DNA of 64,000 nt from Marasmius tenuissimus (GCA_029532415.1 JAQOTA010000052.1:3286001-3350000), one strand, 5' to 3'. Positions 11,434 to 23,890 are shown, counted from the first letter of the stretch. A program made the numbers and translations. Notes: generated from the letters alone by a model not told the origin.

Positions 11434-12905
11434 GCTCCTGAGCGCTGGCTGAACAACAGAAAAGGGATTGGAGAGGCGATTTGAACAGTTGGTTGTTTTA
11501 ATGCCAGGTAGTGAGGTATCATCGTGATGAACGTTGGATATGAATGACAGCTTCAAGATGGCGAAAGCGAACAAGAGGTCGTGACTCATGCGGTAAGCAT
11601 AAGTCGATTCGTCGCCCAGCAGAACGTAGTTATAATAGCCAACGTCCTCTTCCATGATGCAGTCCCAGTGTTTGCAAGAGCTACAGCGGCCATAGTCTAA
11701 ATAGGTCAATCCGATGTGAGAAGCAGAGAGAGAGAGAGAGAGAGAGGAGACGAGACCCACCAAAGCTCTTTCCTTGAGAACAGATACATCTCCCTTGTTT
11801 CAACTTCATCAAGGACTACGATCATCGTTGGGATCTAATGTCTTCAGAAGAGTAGCTTAAATCTCTCCCCGAAGGAACAGGACGGCTGATGGCAAGACAG
11901 TTGGCATGCGGAAGTCAAGAGGCAGACGCCCTCACCTCGTCGTGGAAGCTTCCACCCCCGCCCCCCCCTCAATCAGCGAACGTCGAGACTGAGGATGCCT
12001 TCCGTGTGGTCCTCAGATGAAGGACATGGAGGGTCGGTAAGAGCGGCTAGAGGCGTGTACGACCACCGACGGCGAGAGTGTCCTGGCGAGGCCACAAAAA
12101 CCCTCGCCGACGATAAACTCGAGCCCCTTCAACGTCCTGGGTCAACCTCTGCAACCATGAGACGAGTGTTCAAAGGAGTTTTTTCGCTGGGCCATGAATG
12201 GATGCCTAGTTCCAGAGGTCTTCGGAAAGGCGAGAGGAACATGCGATATATCAGAGAGGTTAATCACGCCCTGCAGCTGAATGTCCGCTCTTCAAGACTG
12301 CGTAGCTTCCGTTCGGAATTGCGACAAACAACGCCTATTTCCTTTCCCCGCCGGGCACGAGTATGCAAGTTGGGGTGTTGCTATGTCCCTGTGTCAAGCT
12401 CAGTACAACGGCCGACTGCTGTGCAAAGCGAGAAATGCTTACCGGAATGCTTGACCTGTGGCCGATGAATGTTCAAGAGATCCTCTGATAAATGTCTTAT
12501 TCATGTGTGGGGAAGTACAGAACAGTGACAAGAGTCATGGCAGCCGAGCGCCGGAGTGACGACAGTGCGCGGTAGCCTGCGCGGCGCGCGCTACTCTGAT
12601 GGGCCGGAAGTACCGCGTCAACGTCGATGTAGTCTATTTTGGCTTGACTAGGAGTGCAAAGTCTGAATACCGGCCTTTGTTCATGTTTTCTGGGTGCGGT
12701 TAACTTGCGGTGAAGATAGGTGCGGAAGCACGATATGATGGTGATGATGAAACGGGTATGTATTGCAGTATACATAATGTACAGTTGACCTAGAGAACCT
12801 TAACAAGAAAAAACAACAGCCTAGACTTTAGATGATCAATAGGGGCCTAACGAAGATATGATGCGAGACTCACAAAAGCAAGAAAGAACGCGATGGGTGG
12901 TAATG
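11434..12905. other. Intergenic, no supported gene
   Basis: A (GA)n tract of about 22 bp lies at 11727-11748 and a C-rich run near 11946-11968. A plus-strand frame of 157 codons (11995-12468) has no recognisable domain and is rich in Arg/Ser without start context; I do not call it. Confidence 0.4.
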
Positions 12906-13636
12906 TCATCTCCTCCTAGCCATACCGGGAGCTCTTTGCCCATTCTCAACGGCACACATGAAAGCAGCTAATGTGTCAACTTCCTCTCTTCCACTGATGT
13001 TCACACCACTGTGCCCACCGTCTCCACCGCCACCATAGGCCGTACGGAAATGTCTCTCGACCAACGCTGCTAAAACAACGTTCAACTCTGAAACATCCGC
13101 GAGTATTGGAGCCCGTGTCGGTAGCGGTATCTGTCCCGTCGGTGTCGACGTCGATCTAGTGGCCAGATTTCTCCTCGGCCTATTCGCTGGAGTTGGCGAA
13201 GGCTGGCGTGAAGGTGAGTCGGGAACATAGTACTGGTGCGGGTTTAAAAGCGTGTAAGGCGGTGGTGGAACTTCTGTCGTGATTGGAAGAGGCCGTATGG
13301 CGGGCACCAAATCGAAATGGTTGAGATATCGGTGGATGAACGGTGCTGGCAGCGACGGAAAGTCAATCTGCGAACAAGACGAATTGTGAAAATATGGTCC
13401 AGGGAGAGAATTATCATACACACCAATGAAATTCTTGCTTGGTCGAGGAAAGTAGGGTCCATGTCGGTGTCAATTCTCTTCCTCTTTGCCCCTCTCGCGG
13501 TGTCCTCCATTGTCGCAGTAACTCCAGGTTGATTATGCTGCTTCTTATGGTGACCTGCATTTGTAGAGATATACGACGCGTCGTCGTGACCTCTCTTGCG
13601 AGCGTTCTGTCGTGAACGATTTGGGTTGGCTGACAT
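12906..13636 (-). CDS. SAP30/Sin3-binding-like chromatin factor
   Basis: Two exons, 13636-13424 and 13367-12906, with a 56-nt GT-AG intron in phase 0, give 224 residues. The N-terminal third is basic and disordered (RSRQNARKRGHDD, RGAKRKRIDTD) and looks like a nuclear localisation region. Directly after the intron comes IDFPSLPAPFIHRYLNHFDL, which resembles the Sin3-binding region of SAP30-type histone deacetylase complex subunits, where an F-x-S-L-P start is followed by a helix with R/H-R-Y and a hydrophobic end. The rest is Pro/Ser-rich, then a conserved-looking helix (ILADVSELNVVLAALVERHF) and EEVDTLAAFMCAVENGQ. Family assignment rests on the short Sin3-binding-like motif only. If correct it would act in a Sin3/Rpd3 repressor complex in the nucleus. 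Confidence 0.55.
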
Positions 13637-14968
13637 GGTGTGACGAAGGAGGAATGGAGAGAAAAAAGACAGTGCTCTGGCTTGTCTGGCCAAAAGTTGG
13701 TCTGTGCGTGGGAAGATGTCCGGTAATCAAATAAGGCAATTAGCGATGACGAAAACGTTCGTTGTCATGTTGCGTCTAATACTCACCACCGTAGTGAACG
13801 CTAGTGAGCTCTCACCTCTGCTCAAATCTGTCAACTCTGATCTATCCGCTCGATCTTCCAGTAGGCTGTGTAATGCAATTCCATAGTGCCGCTCGGTGGG
13901 TTCTGCCGGAGGAGCGGTCAACGAAGTCCACTGTCAACGAAGGCTTTCAAGTTCAAGTTGTGGTACCCCAACGGTGGCTGCAAATATTAAATATTGTTGA
14001 CATTGTTTTGATCACCAACAGCCCCTGCAGACACAAACTCGACGATCACTTTCTATATAAATCTCCCCATCCCCAAATATCATGATTTTCGTCGTATCAG
14101 AAGGGCAATTTCGATACCAACCGCGATGATGCTCGAGGTACATCGCAGGATCGTCACCCTTGCTTCGCCTCAGCTCACGCCCCCTGCCAAAAATCAACCT
14201 GGCCAAAGGCGCTACACAGCGTCGTCAATCTTTTCGCACTCAGCTCCACCAGTCTCTCAAGAAATGATTCGGTATTGGCCATCCCTGCTCTCTTTCGGAT
14301 ACTCCCTTGTTCTGTCGACTCTCAATCAGGTTTACACCGGCGTCCATCTTACCTCCGTCCGCCAATGAGACTCGCCACCGCTAAGTTTAGGTGCCCAGTC
14401 AACGCGAGGAACCTTGATCCCCATTCGCATTCTCTCGAGTCGTGATACTCCAGTGAGCTGGAGAACCAGGATATCCAACCGACGATCATTAGACGCTTGT
14501 TCACACTGGTGCCTCGACCCTTGAGATTTCATGGTAGTTCACAAACAGAGCACTCCCACTGTTCACGCTTCCTTCAGAGGTGTGCGCACTGCCATCGTCA
14601 CCGTCTGATCGATATCCGAAGCGGCTCACTCCAGCGTCGTCGAGTATTACGACGCTACGCAGGCGGTGATAGTGAAACCTCGCCAGGGTGGCTTTTCATG
14701 GGTCGGATTTCGCGTTCAATGAGCGTCTTAGCGTCGACCTATTAATTAGCAGGTCACAGATTGTTGATACCGGCTTAGGACGAAAGAGCAGACAGGGACG
14801 GGAAGGAGACCTTGAAGTCTACGGCCAACACGAAGGGAAATTTGGTAGGGTATGGTCGCAGTTTGGACATGTTCTTGATATAGCATAATTTCGTGGGGCT
14901 TGGGCATACAGTACATGAGTACGAACAGTCGTATTGAACCCGACCCAAATACTAAGAGATAAATGGGT
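13637..14968. other. Intergenic, no gene seen
   Basis: Short frames on both strands only; nothing with a recognisable domain. Confidence 0.45.
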
Positions 14969-16519
14969 CTACATACTAGTATGGCCAAAAGATGGAAGTT
15001 GTAGGTACGCATCAATTCGCAAGCCAATCCAACCAAATATCGAAACGGTGCTCGGAACTAGAATCCAATAGTAAGGATATCCGAGCCATTCGAGACCGTG
15101 GATGAGAGCGGCGAAAGTAGGGTAGATAGGAAGCCAGCAGATTGTCCGCTGGCTGTCTGGGACCCTGAAGATACTCGATTTAGATAGGCTGAAATCAGCG
15201 GCACAGACTAGGGACTTGTTACCTTGTCGTGCTATGGATGTCAAGGATTCAGATTGAGAATCTGCCGACAGGATCATCAGAGTGAGTCCAATTGAATATC
15301 AACAAAATATACCTTGTTGAAGCTGTTCGAACCGATCCGAGTCGTTCACAGGCTGGAAAATGTTACCGTATCCGAGATGTCGAGCAAAATCGGTGGTGGT
15401 GGGGTCAAAGCCGCGTAGGAGTTGATATTGGTGGATTTGTTCGTAGGCTTCATTGAGCCAATAGTTCGAGTCGGCGCCATAGAGATCGAAATCGAGCACG
15501 ATGGGAAGCCCGAGGTCATGACAGATATCATCTGGAAGAGGGGAGAGCCCGTCTTCACAAGAGGACCAGTGATGAAGGGAAGAAGTGTCGCGATTGTCCG
15601 GATCAGAAAGAGGTTGACGGACAAACAGATAAATTGGTGGTTGGAACCGTCGTTGGGTTTGAGTGTTGTCTGTAAATCGGCCATACAACGTGGCGGTGGG
15701 GTAGACGAGCACTGAGAACCGTTAGCACTGAGGCGGATGTCATATTAAAGAGAGTCGAAATGAATGACACACCGTAATTGCTCAAATCATTCTCCAAAGT
15801 TGATCCATTAGCGTGAAAGACACTCCATGCTTGTGACACCCAAGCATACTCCGCCAAATTCCATCCTAACGAAACATCGGTGTCACTGTTGGCGAGTGTG
15901 AACCTGCTCAAAGTGTCAAACAGCAAGATATGAGATATACAATTGCTTCAACTGCACCTGGTCAGCCCATTTTCCAACAATTTTCGATCTGCGAGACCGG
16001 CGAAGTCGCTATTCCAGGCATTGTTTGCGACGGCGATGGGCATGTTTGTCAATGTCGAAATTACAGTTGGTTGAGACACTTGCTCGAGCATATCGTAACA
16101 GATGCCCGATTGAACCATCATGACGACGGCGCGATCGACTTCCCTCAACTTGAAGCTCGCCAGAAAGCGCAACAGAATATCCTCTTGGACGAGTTCCGCG
16201 GTCAAGGGCAGTTTCTCGACTGTATCAATGCCATATTCGCTAGCAAAGGAGTCTAGAAGTGGCCCTGGTAGACCACGACAGAAGACGCCTCTCCCGGTAT
16301 CCATCCACAACTCTTCTGGCGACTCGCAACCCAATTGCAGCTATAACCAGTTCAAGATTGGGCTATATTCGGATTGTTACGCCGGCTACTTACGTGCAAA
16401 GTTTGGAGATAATGGTGACCTAAGACCCCTATGTTCCCTACGAAGTGCGCAACCGGTACCAGCTCTACAAGAAAGTTCAGCCAGACTCGAATGATTCCGT
16501 GGGTCCAATCACGCACCAT
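14969..16519 (-). CDS. Conserved-looking membrane protein of unknown function
   Basis: Five exons (16519-16394, 16340-15958, 15903-15773, 15711-15313, 15231-14969) join in frame with GT-AG introns of 53, 54, 61 and 81 nt to a 433-residue protein. Near the N-terminus is a hydrophobic segment (IIRVWLNFLVELVPVAHFVG), then ESPEELWMDTGRGVFCRGLPG and a long soluble region with N-glycosylation sequons. The C-terminus holds two hydrophobic stretches (CWLPIYPTFAALIHGLEW and YWILVPSTVSIFGWIGLRI). The splice joins are supported because every exon is the only long open frame in its interval and the phases match (0, 2, 1, 1). I do not recognise the family and infer only an integral membrane location. It lies 178 bp downstream of the next gene on the same strand. 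Confidence 0.65.
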
Positions 16520-16697
16520 TGTACAGTATCAGCGATGGAACTTTTGAATTATTGTAGCCATAGATTTGAGACACATTCACAATGCTCAATGAGTTCCTAA
16601 ACGGACGTGAGCTTGCACATCCGTGACATCAAATGTCTAAGTCGTACAGTGCTATCGATAACATCGCGAAATCGTCTTCAAAAGCCTGAAGCAAGAT

Positions 16698-17167
16698 TTA
16701 GCGCTCATCGCAGAAATGGCGGATCAGCTCATGGCGTACCTTTTTCGCCTCTGGCCCCCTGTATTCTACCACTGTGAAGACCTTTCCCGGTCTATCCACA
16801 ATTTCCCCTGTACAGATAATCTTATCAGCTCGAGCTCGTCCCTCTTCCCTAGGCCGCCGATCCCCAATGTCCCAACGTCGCGGATACGTGTAGCATCCAT
16901 TTTCCTTGAACCTGTAGATCGCACCACGTTTCACGTAGTAAAACTAGGCATAAAATTAGAATCAAACCCATGGAAATGGCTCTGCCCGCTCACCTCGTCT
17001 GGCTCTGTGGGTTCCTTCTCCTTCGATTGGATTATTGTTGTAGTATGGTTGATCTGATCTCCTTGGATTTGAACAAAGTTACCGCCAGTGATCCGAAAGT
17101 TTCGTGCATTTTGGAAGAAGTGGGAGAACATTGAATTTGTGGCAGACTCGTAGGCAGAAGGGTTCAT
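16698..17167 (-). CDS. Basidiomycete ITGGNF-motif protein, unknown function
   Basis: Two exons, 17167-16994 and 16943-16698, with a 50-nt GT-AG intron in phase 0, give 139 residues. The N-terminal part contains FQNARNFRITGGNFVQIQGD, a motif seen repeatedly at the start of basidiomycete proteins of unknown role (N-F-x-I-x-G-G-x-F then QGDQ-x-x-H). The second half (YYVKRGAIYRFKENG, then ADKIICTGEIVDRPGKVFTVVEYRG) is compact and alternating hydrophobic, perhaps a small beta domain. No signal peptide or membrane segment is visible. The outer end of the large inverted repeat lies about 95 bp upstream of its ATG, so its promoter is partly repeat-derived. Function unknown. Confidence 0.62.
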
Positions 17168-17261
17168 TGAGCGAGGCCAGGCAGACGGTGGATGGTGGTA
17201 AGGGGTCCGCTATTCCAAAGACAGCCCATACTCGGTTTGCAATCGGACATTTAACATCGCT

Positions 17262-20200
17262 GTGATTGAGAGAAATCAATATATGTCAGTCGGTATGATA
17301 AGAATCCACGCGACATTTCTCCCCGGCTTCTCCATTCTCTTTGTGATCAAACTCGCCTGATTGTCCATTGAAGGAAGAGAAAATAGAAGTGCTAGACTTG
17401 CTAGCGGTCGAGTCAACGGTCATGGTCAGGGTCAATCCTGAAAGCGAACCCCAATTTGGTCCTGATTCGGCCGAAAGCTCCGACAAACTGGACTCGGCAT
17501 GCCGAACAGTTCAGAAACAACGTTGGTCCCGACCATCATCTTTCTCCTAAAATGAACATGGAACTCTCATAAAATATTGCTCAAAACTATAGCCACGCCA
17601 CTCACCAATACTAGTTGAACGTTCAACACAATGTTATATTGAGCACGGGCCTCGTCCTTTTCGATTTCATATCATGTCTCCTCATCTCAGTTTGTGCTGA
17701 CCAAGGGGTTCAAGCTCTCGAAACCACTTTACAGGGTCGTAATAAAACGGATGAAACTTTGTATAGATGATTTACTGCCTCTCAGGCCCCAGGCCTCATA
17801 CCGGTCTGGCTCAAGCTGAGTAGATAGCCCACCCATTTGTATGCTTTCATTATCGACTCAAAAACATACAGGCTTTCGACCCGTTTCAGTCAGCCACTGC
17901 AGACGAGAGAATAATATTGCTTTCAATCACACACGAGGATCAAGACGGCAACGGGCAAGACTCTGTCTTCTACGTTGTCTCGGGTCGCCCAAACGAACCT
18001 CTCGGTTCACGACAGGGTTTTCCTCTCAACTCGTCCCTCAACGTTGCCCACTCCTTATAGGGACAGCATTCATAGATTTACGAAGCGGGTGGAAAGAAGT
18101 CGAACACGGTGTGCAAGACGGGTTAGTGTATCCATATATCACACCAAACATTCCATAAAACTTCGATTCCACCATCCAAAGTTCTCTCGGGCATTCGGGT
18201 GGTTACGCGTTCGTTTCTTTTTGGGTGTGTGCTCTTTCCGTGCCAAGTTCATATGTCTTGACTAACTTTCTCTGCCTCCATGGACCAAAAGGCCTCACTG
18301 GCCGGGAATCCAGTTCTGTCATGCTCCCCAAAGCGTTGAACCTTACTTGACTTAGTTTCGGCTTCAAGCTCAAGGACGGCCATTTTACCGAATCAAGTCA
18401 TTTCTTCCTGTACCTGGAATTAGCTGGCGTTCTAGCTTAGGACAAATCATCGTTCATTTCGGCCATTCAACTCCAACTAGAACAATGTTTTTCCATTCGT
18501 TCTTCGACATGGCGGTAGTCCCCACTGAATGGGTGTGTCTTTTTTTAGCTCGCGGTAACCCTGACGAGCTATAACGAGCTTGTTGTGGATAGTAGATACA
18601 ATGATATCTGGATATCACGTCTACTCATGCGACATTTTTAATACACAGGTTCTCACCCGGATCCGCGAGAAACTCGCTCGCGCCGGCGTCTCCAGAGGCG
18701 TGAGCTCGTATTTAATAGGGAGGCAATCACTCAGATCAGTTTTCCCTTGGCTCCTTCCCCACACCTTCGACATGTACAGCCCAAACTGGGGGACCAATAC
18801 TATCAAGCTGCTGATTGTTCTGGCATGTTCACACCCATTGCATGCGCAACAACTTCCCAGCACGTTCCCTCACAACTATACGGGAATACCGAGTGGAGGG
18901 TACGGGCCTAATTGGCAAGCTTGTAAGTGCACGAAAGCGTACACTTTTACGAGATGCTCATGCGAGTCGATGTTGATGTTGATGTAGACTTCGAGGTAAC
19001 CGATAGCCTTCCCAACGTCACGGAGCCCGTGTCTCGCAGCTTTGCAGGGAACATCGCGGTTGACAGGCCGGGCCATCCAAACAACACTCTATGGTTCTGG
19101 GCATTCGAACGAGAAAATGGGTCGTTAACTGCGCGAGCTGGAGAAAGACAGGATGAACCTTGGTTGGTGTGGCTCAACGGAGGGTATGTCCTCGAGTTAC
19201 TCTAGTCTCTTGGCCTCTTTGAGCTGAGTTATTGATGTGCCTCAAGCCCGGGATCCTCCAGCCAGTTGGGAATGATGACTGAGGTTGAGCGTTCTATTTT
19301 TTTCCTCGATTTCCCATGCTGACAAGAATCGGCTCTAGAACGGTCCTCTCCGTGTACAGGGCGACTTTTCGATTACGCAGAATAATTTCAGTTGGCACAA
19401 ACTCGCAGATGCGTTTTGGGTTGATCAGCCTGGTCAGTCTATTTACTTAGTACTTTTCATGGCAGCTTGTATTCACGTCCCACCAAAACAGTTGGCGTTG
19501 GGTATTCGACTTCGGATGCCACGGGTTACGGTATGTTCAATTCCACTCACATGGTGGAGCCCCCCACTGATGAAACTACGATGCGGATGCTATACTTAGT
19601 GTTTGATGAGGATCAGCTAGGAGAAGATTTTGTTCGGCTGTTTCTGGCATTTTTGACACACTAGCGTCTGACCATCAGGTCGTTTAGGTCCGTTGGCTTG
19701 CAAACGTCGTGAAAGTATTTCCGAGTCTCGCAACGAGGCCTTTCTACCTCACTGGAGAGAGCTACGCGGGGGTGTATATCGTAAGTTTTCTCTTCGCGTT
19801 TTATAATTATCATTCCGCCTTCTGTCAAGGGTTCTTCTGATTGTTATGTCCGCAGCCATATATCACGAAAGTCATCTTTTCTACCCCGAACCCGCCTGTG
19901 AAGTTGAGTAAGATTGCTATTGGGGATGGCTCATTGGGATCTTTTTCCGGCGTTGAGGAAATCTCGACGGTATGTTTAATTTTCGTGTACGTCACCGGGA
20001 GCGTGGTACAAACATGACGAAATCAATCCAAAGGTCACCACGCTCGAAACTTACCCACAAATAATCAACTTTGATCAAGAAGTCTTCCAGTATTTCCGCG
20101 AACAGTAAGTCCCTCTTCATGCTCGTGAATGATCCTCCGACGTGAACCGAACTTCCAGGACACACCTTTGCGGATATGACATCAACCTAACTTATCCACA

Positions 20201-22150
20201 GACTGGAGGTCATTTTGCATCTCTAAAAAGCCCGTTCGACATTCCCCACAACTCTCGTATCGTTTTTGGAGGGGCAAGAAGTGGAGGAAACCTTGATCTG
20301 GATTACAAGAGTCGTGCGGCATCTGTATCCGCATTGGTCAAGAGAGCAGATCACGCGAGGCGTCTCGAAGGGAAGTCGAAGAGGCAGACCCACAACCCAG
20401 ATGGTCTTACGCTGGACCAATGGAAGCAAGACCACTTATCGAAGGGCGTGCTGAATCCTGATTATGGATGTTTCTTGTGGGAAGAGATGACGGACTTTGC
20501 GACCAATTTCACGTTTCCGTGGTGTATGTCTCCTGCATTTTTATAGGCTCCACTGAGTAGCTGATGATTAACCTCTTCGAATCATACAGCCCAAGGAGAT
20601 TTTGATGTTTGTGCTGATCATCGTGTTGACATCCAGAGGCTGAGTACTACCTATCTGAATAGCCATACGACATTCCGGACGCGTTGAACCCTGAAGTGCC
20701 TGCGGATCCGACAGTTTTTTTGAACGGTTCGTACTCGTTTTCTTCTTCGAGGAATCTACGTAACGTTGGGTTGCAGATCGAAGAACTCGTGCAGCGGTGC
20801 ACGCTCCCGACAAGAATTGGGCGAGAAGTTTTCCCTTCCCTTTTGGGAACAGTACAGATACAAGTGAGGTCTGGAGCTTGTTCGTTGCGAACTCTCGTGA
20901 TAACAGTGATGTTGTGTAGCGCCGGCGGGGAATCCATTTGGAGACCTCAGTGTAGAGTGAGTTTGGTCTTTGCTACACCTATGCTTGCCGTCGATGCTCA
21001 ACGTGAGCATTTTTGATAGACCTGCTGCGTTCATGTCCGAATTGGCTGCGAACGCTAGCCAAAATAATGTCGGAATCGTGATATATGAGGGTAACGCTGA
21101 TTCACTTGTGGCTCGCTTCGGTGCAGAAGGTGAGAGATCTTACCTGACTTGGTGTCCTCACGGCCCTCCAACTCACCGTCTCCAATTGCAGTGGTTATCC
21201 AGGTACTCTCTATTCCCGACCAGGATGGCATAGAAAGGGCTAATGTGATTTGACTACTACAGAACACCACGTTCGGAGGTACACAAGGGTTCAGCCGGCG
21301 ACCAGCTACGCCCTTCCCCGGGGGTTTCGGTCTCATTCACCAGGAGCGTAATGTCACCTACGCAGTCTTCCGAGATGCGGGTCACTTCGTCCCTAGGTCG
21401 CTTCCAGAAGCGGTGAGTGCCCACCTGAGATCCTTCTCAACGTTTCTGAGTTTCCATCGAACATCACACAGTCGTTCATCTTCCTCAGGGAATTCATCCT
21501 CGGAAACAATTCAACTGGGTTGGTCACCGACGATGGTGGCACTGTGACGGTGGTTGGAGGAGAGGATCCTACGCCCTCAGGGCCTTTTATGCCAGCTGAT
21601 ACAGCTGCGATATTCTATGGGAGTTTGAAAACGGAGTCTTCCAGCTTTGCACCTAGTGCTACTATCGCGCAATGGAGGAGTTTTCTTGCGACTGCGACCA
21701 AAACAGACTCCCAAGCTCAGAGCACTGCTCAGGGCGGTAACGGTGCTGCTGGGGTGGTCGCTGGCGCGAGTCGGACTCTCATAGTTACAATTGTTGGACT
21801 TACGACTGCTTGGAACACTTTCAAGCTGTGATTTGTATAGCAGATGAACATTCATGTATCACGATGGAAGCTTTTACTGTTCTTTGTGGGCGTTTGTAGG
21901 TTCAATCTCCGTGGTGTAGAATGAAACATCACGCTCGTCAGTCACAATTCCAACTCCTTCCTTCCTTCCATCTTCCTTCCTTCCTTCCAACCTGGTGAGT
22001 AATTCCCACGTACTCAGGCGAGCTTAGCTGTCACATACTTTGATCACGACCTCTTTGGGATGGGCCGTGTCAAATGGAGCTCGCTCTTCCTCCTTGCTAG
22101 CCACTGATTCAACACTCCTGTTCACATCTGGTTTAACGACAACTTTCGTC
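17262..22150 (+). repeat. Large inverted repeat, arm A (4.9 kb)
   Basis: This arm matches the reverse complement of about 49960-54908 along nearly its whole length, with scattered substitutions and small indels. It carries a complete S10 carboxypeptidase gene. Outer edge: the block containing CTCCCCGGCTTCTCCATTCT near 17320 matches the opposite strand near 54830, and similarity fades around 17262. Inner edge: the block CAACACTCCTGTTC near 22110 matches near 49985 and similarity ends about 22150. A region near 17385-17400 lacks about 110 bp found in arm B (around 54665-54775). A (CCTT)n tract near 21956-21996 is present only here. Identity is high by eye; I did not compute it. Confidence 0.85.
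18772..21831 (+). CDS. S10 serine carboxypeptidase, secreted, probable GPI anchor (copy A)
   Basis: Removes C-terminal residues from peptides. My model has 18 exons: 18772-18922, 18988-19183, 19247-19283, 19339-19432, 19492-19530, 19600-19631, 19688-19780, 19856-19969, 20034-20104, 20159-20523, 20590-20606, 20663-20726, 20777-20863, 20920-20956, 21020-21129, 21192-21202, 21263-21412, 21472-21831, giving 675 residues with every phase matching. A hydrophobic start suggests secretion. Family landmarks in order are PWLVWLNGGPGSSS (oxyanion region), DQPVGVGYSTSDATGY, LTGESYAGVYIPYI (catalytic Ser), NPFGDLS, IYEGNADSL (catalytic Asp) and DAGHFVPRSLPEA (catalytic His). The full triad is present. The tail is Ser/Thr/Ala-rich and ends in a hydrophobic stretch (TLIVTIVGLTTAWNTF), consistent with a GPI signal. 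Exons of 11, 17, 32 and 37 nt and some weak donors (GTTCGG, GTTTGT) make automatic prediction difficult. It lies wholly inside the repeat arm. Confidence 0.85.
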
Positions 22151-22556
22151 CAAGGCATTGGGCCCGCAACCAACGAATCGGCCTGGGCCGGGGGTTTGGA
22201 AGTCTTGGACTTTAGTCCCTCAGCGAGCCATCTCGACGTTCGAGCTAAGTATCCAATCACCTTCACATCTATCTTACCTCAAATTGAAACTAAAGCTAAT
22301 CATTCACCCACGACAGTCCGTCACCATCACCGTGAAGGCTGCTCTCAGAGTTACCCCGCAAGGTGAGCTCGACGCTATCGTAAAAGTACTCGCGACCCTC
22401 TGTGCCAGCCTCGCCGCTTTGTCGGAGGCGTGTTGCAAGCTGGCTGGCGGACTCTCGTTGTCGCTTACATTGCAACCTCCCGTGTTCCTTGCCCTCTGTG
22501 CGAGGTTGGGAGCTAGTGCCAGGGTTTTATTCTTCACTGGACTGAAGACTGAGTGA
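22040..22556 (+). other. Possible short gene or exon pair, unsupported function
   Basis: A plus-strand frame ends in a hydrophobic 80-residue stretch (SVTITVKAALRVTPQGELD, then ATLCASLAALSEACCKLAGG) and stops at 22556. It lies across the inner edge of repeat arm A, so its first part is repeat-derived and the second unique. I could not find a splice join that keeps both halves in one frame. It may be a fragment. Confidence 0.2.
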
Positions 22557-22958
22557 ATGTAATAGATCGAGGGGAATCGGGACGATTATTTGGATAATGA
22601 GCCAGTGTTCGATCACAATGTTCGTTTTAGGGCCACCTTGATAGACCAATCTACAGTTTTGAAAGCACGATACCTCATGAGGTGTGTCATTGAAACGTTC
22701 GCGTTCAAACACTTGACCATCGTGTAGAGGCGACACAACGCTGGATAGTCGCGGGGCGACGAGCAGATCAACAAATCCATCAATATCTCAGTTTTCATAC
22801 GTTTTTCTGATAAATACGGAGTTTCCAAAGCTTCTACGCAGGATTCGGTCAGATACAGATCCAACGTCCGTCCCAAGAGTAACGACCTGGCAAGTCGGAC
22901 ACAGACGTCAGTCACTCTATACGAAACACCACAGGTAACTCGAACGGACATACCACAT

Positions 22959-23333
22959 CTAGTTGATCTTACCATTGGTGTTGGTGGCCCAGACGGGGTT
23001 ATTGTCCTTCGCATAAAGAACAAGGTTTCCATCATCTTGGCAAGTGAGGTTGTAAGGGTGCTTGGGGCCATTCGTGACGGTGGCCCACACCGGAGTTGAG
23101 TCGATTTTGTATCCGACGCAGTTACCATCGCCCTGCATCTTCACGAAAGAGATGTCTTTGCCATCGACGGACCAGAGCTTGCTGCCGTCACCAATGAGCT
23201 CGAGGTTGCCCTCGAAGGTGAGGTTCAATTGGACGCGCTTGTTCGGGGATTGCAGGCCATATCCACGACCGATGACGCCGTTCTCGGGGAGTTTATCCCG
23301 GTAAGCGGCGTAGACGAAGTTGATGAAGCTCAT
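22959..23333 (-). CDS. Bulb-type (GNA-like) mannose-binding lectin, copy 1
   Basis: The 124-residue product starts MSFINFVYAAYRDKLPENG and has no signal peptide, so it is probably cytosolic, as fungal defence lectins often are. It is one B-lectin beta-prism domain. Two canonical mannose sites of the form Q-x-D-x-N-x-V-x-Y are visible: QGDGNCVGY (about residues 67-75) and QDDGNLVLY (about 98-106). The first repeat (NLTFEGNLELIG) has lost the motif, a common pattern. Such lectins bind mannose-rich glycans and in fungi are linked to defence against nematodes and insects or to development; the role here is inference. A GTAAGA donor near the end and a GCCAG acceptor about 90 nt further on would replace the last residues KIN with an alternative tail. 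The gene diverges from an almost identical copy at 26169. Confidence 0.85.
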   Translation of the reverse strand: MSFINFVYAAYRDKLPENGVIGRGYGLQSPNKRVQLNLTFEGNLELIGDGSKLWSVDGKDISFVKMQGDGNCVGYKIDSTPVWATVTNGPKHPYNLTCQDDGNLVLYAKDNNPVWATNTNGKIN

Positions 23334-23430
23334 TGTGAATGATTTGGTGGTGGTGGTGATGAGCTAGGGTTTCGAGTGTGAATGAGTGAAGGCTCTTGTT
23401 TGAACTGAGGGAAAGGGTACTCACAGTTCA

Positions 23431-23440
23431 TCTTTTATAC
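23431..23440 (-). promoter_or_regulatory. TATA box of lectin copy 1
   Basis: The minus strand reads GTATAAAAGA about 100 bp upstream of the ATG at 23333, identical in spacing to the other lectin copy. Confidence 0.55.
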
Positions 23441-23890
23441 AGGTGCAGGAATCTCTTTTTTTCTGTGGAAAGACCCTAGCCGTCACAAAGAACCAAGGGA
23501 GATGCCAAAAGCGGCGTGAAGAAGTGAACGACATGAGGAATGAGGGTCTGTCCGAGTGGTTTCCGCGGTGGTTTACTACAAGGCAAGCTTTCAAATCGCG
23601 ATTTTTCATTTCCGGGTGGAGTCAGTTTTCAAATTTCGAGGCGGAACCTTACCTCCACGTTTTATGCTTGCGTTGAGCGGAAGGGCGGCTGCTTCAATGC
23701 TTCCTCGGAAGGCGCATTCGCCGACTCACAAAACAGACCAACTTTCCCTCCATGGATGCCGAGAGCCGCCCCAAGCCCACTGTCGTTGTTTTTATGATTC
23801 TCCAACGAAGAAGTAGTGCGATCTCGTCGCAGATTTGCGTGGAGTTGCAACTACAGTACCTACCATTCTATCGATCCTCCCAAAACCTGG

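Larger units (their letters stand above)
22690..23890 (+). repeat. Lectin-bearing inverted repeat, left arm (1.2 kb)
   Basis: Matches the reverse complement of about 25600-26840. It includes the whole lectin gene, its promoter and roughly 450 bp upstream. Similarity is very high through the coding region and weaker at both ends. Confidence 0.8.

Noticed and set aside
11995..12468. Plus-strand frame of 157 codons as a gene
   Set aside because: No domain, no homologous look, no exon partner and unfavourable composition.
20863..20956. Apparent premature stop in carboxypeptidase copy A (GTG TAG) where copy B has GTG AAG
   Set aside because: The stop falls inside an intron. Splicing from GTGAGG to the AG of TAG (or AAG in copy B) restores the NPFGDLS/NPWGDLS motif in both copies, so neither is interrupted here.
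21956..21996. (CCTT)n tract as a possible tandem-repeat locus of interest
   Set aside because: An ordinary short microsatellite in intergenic DNA. It is noted only because arm B lacks it.
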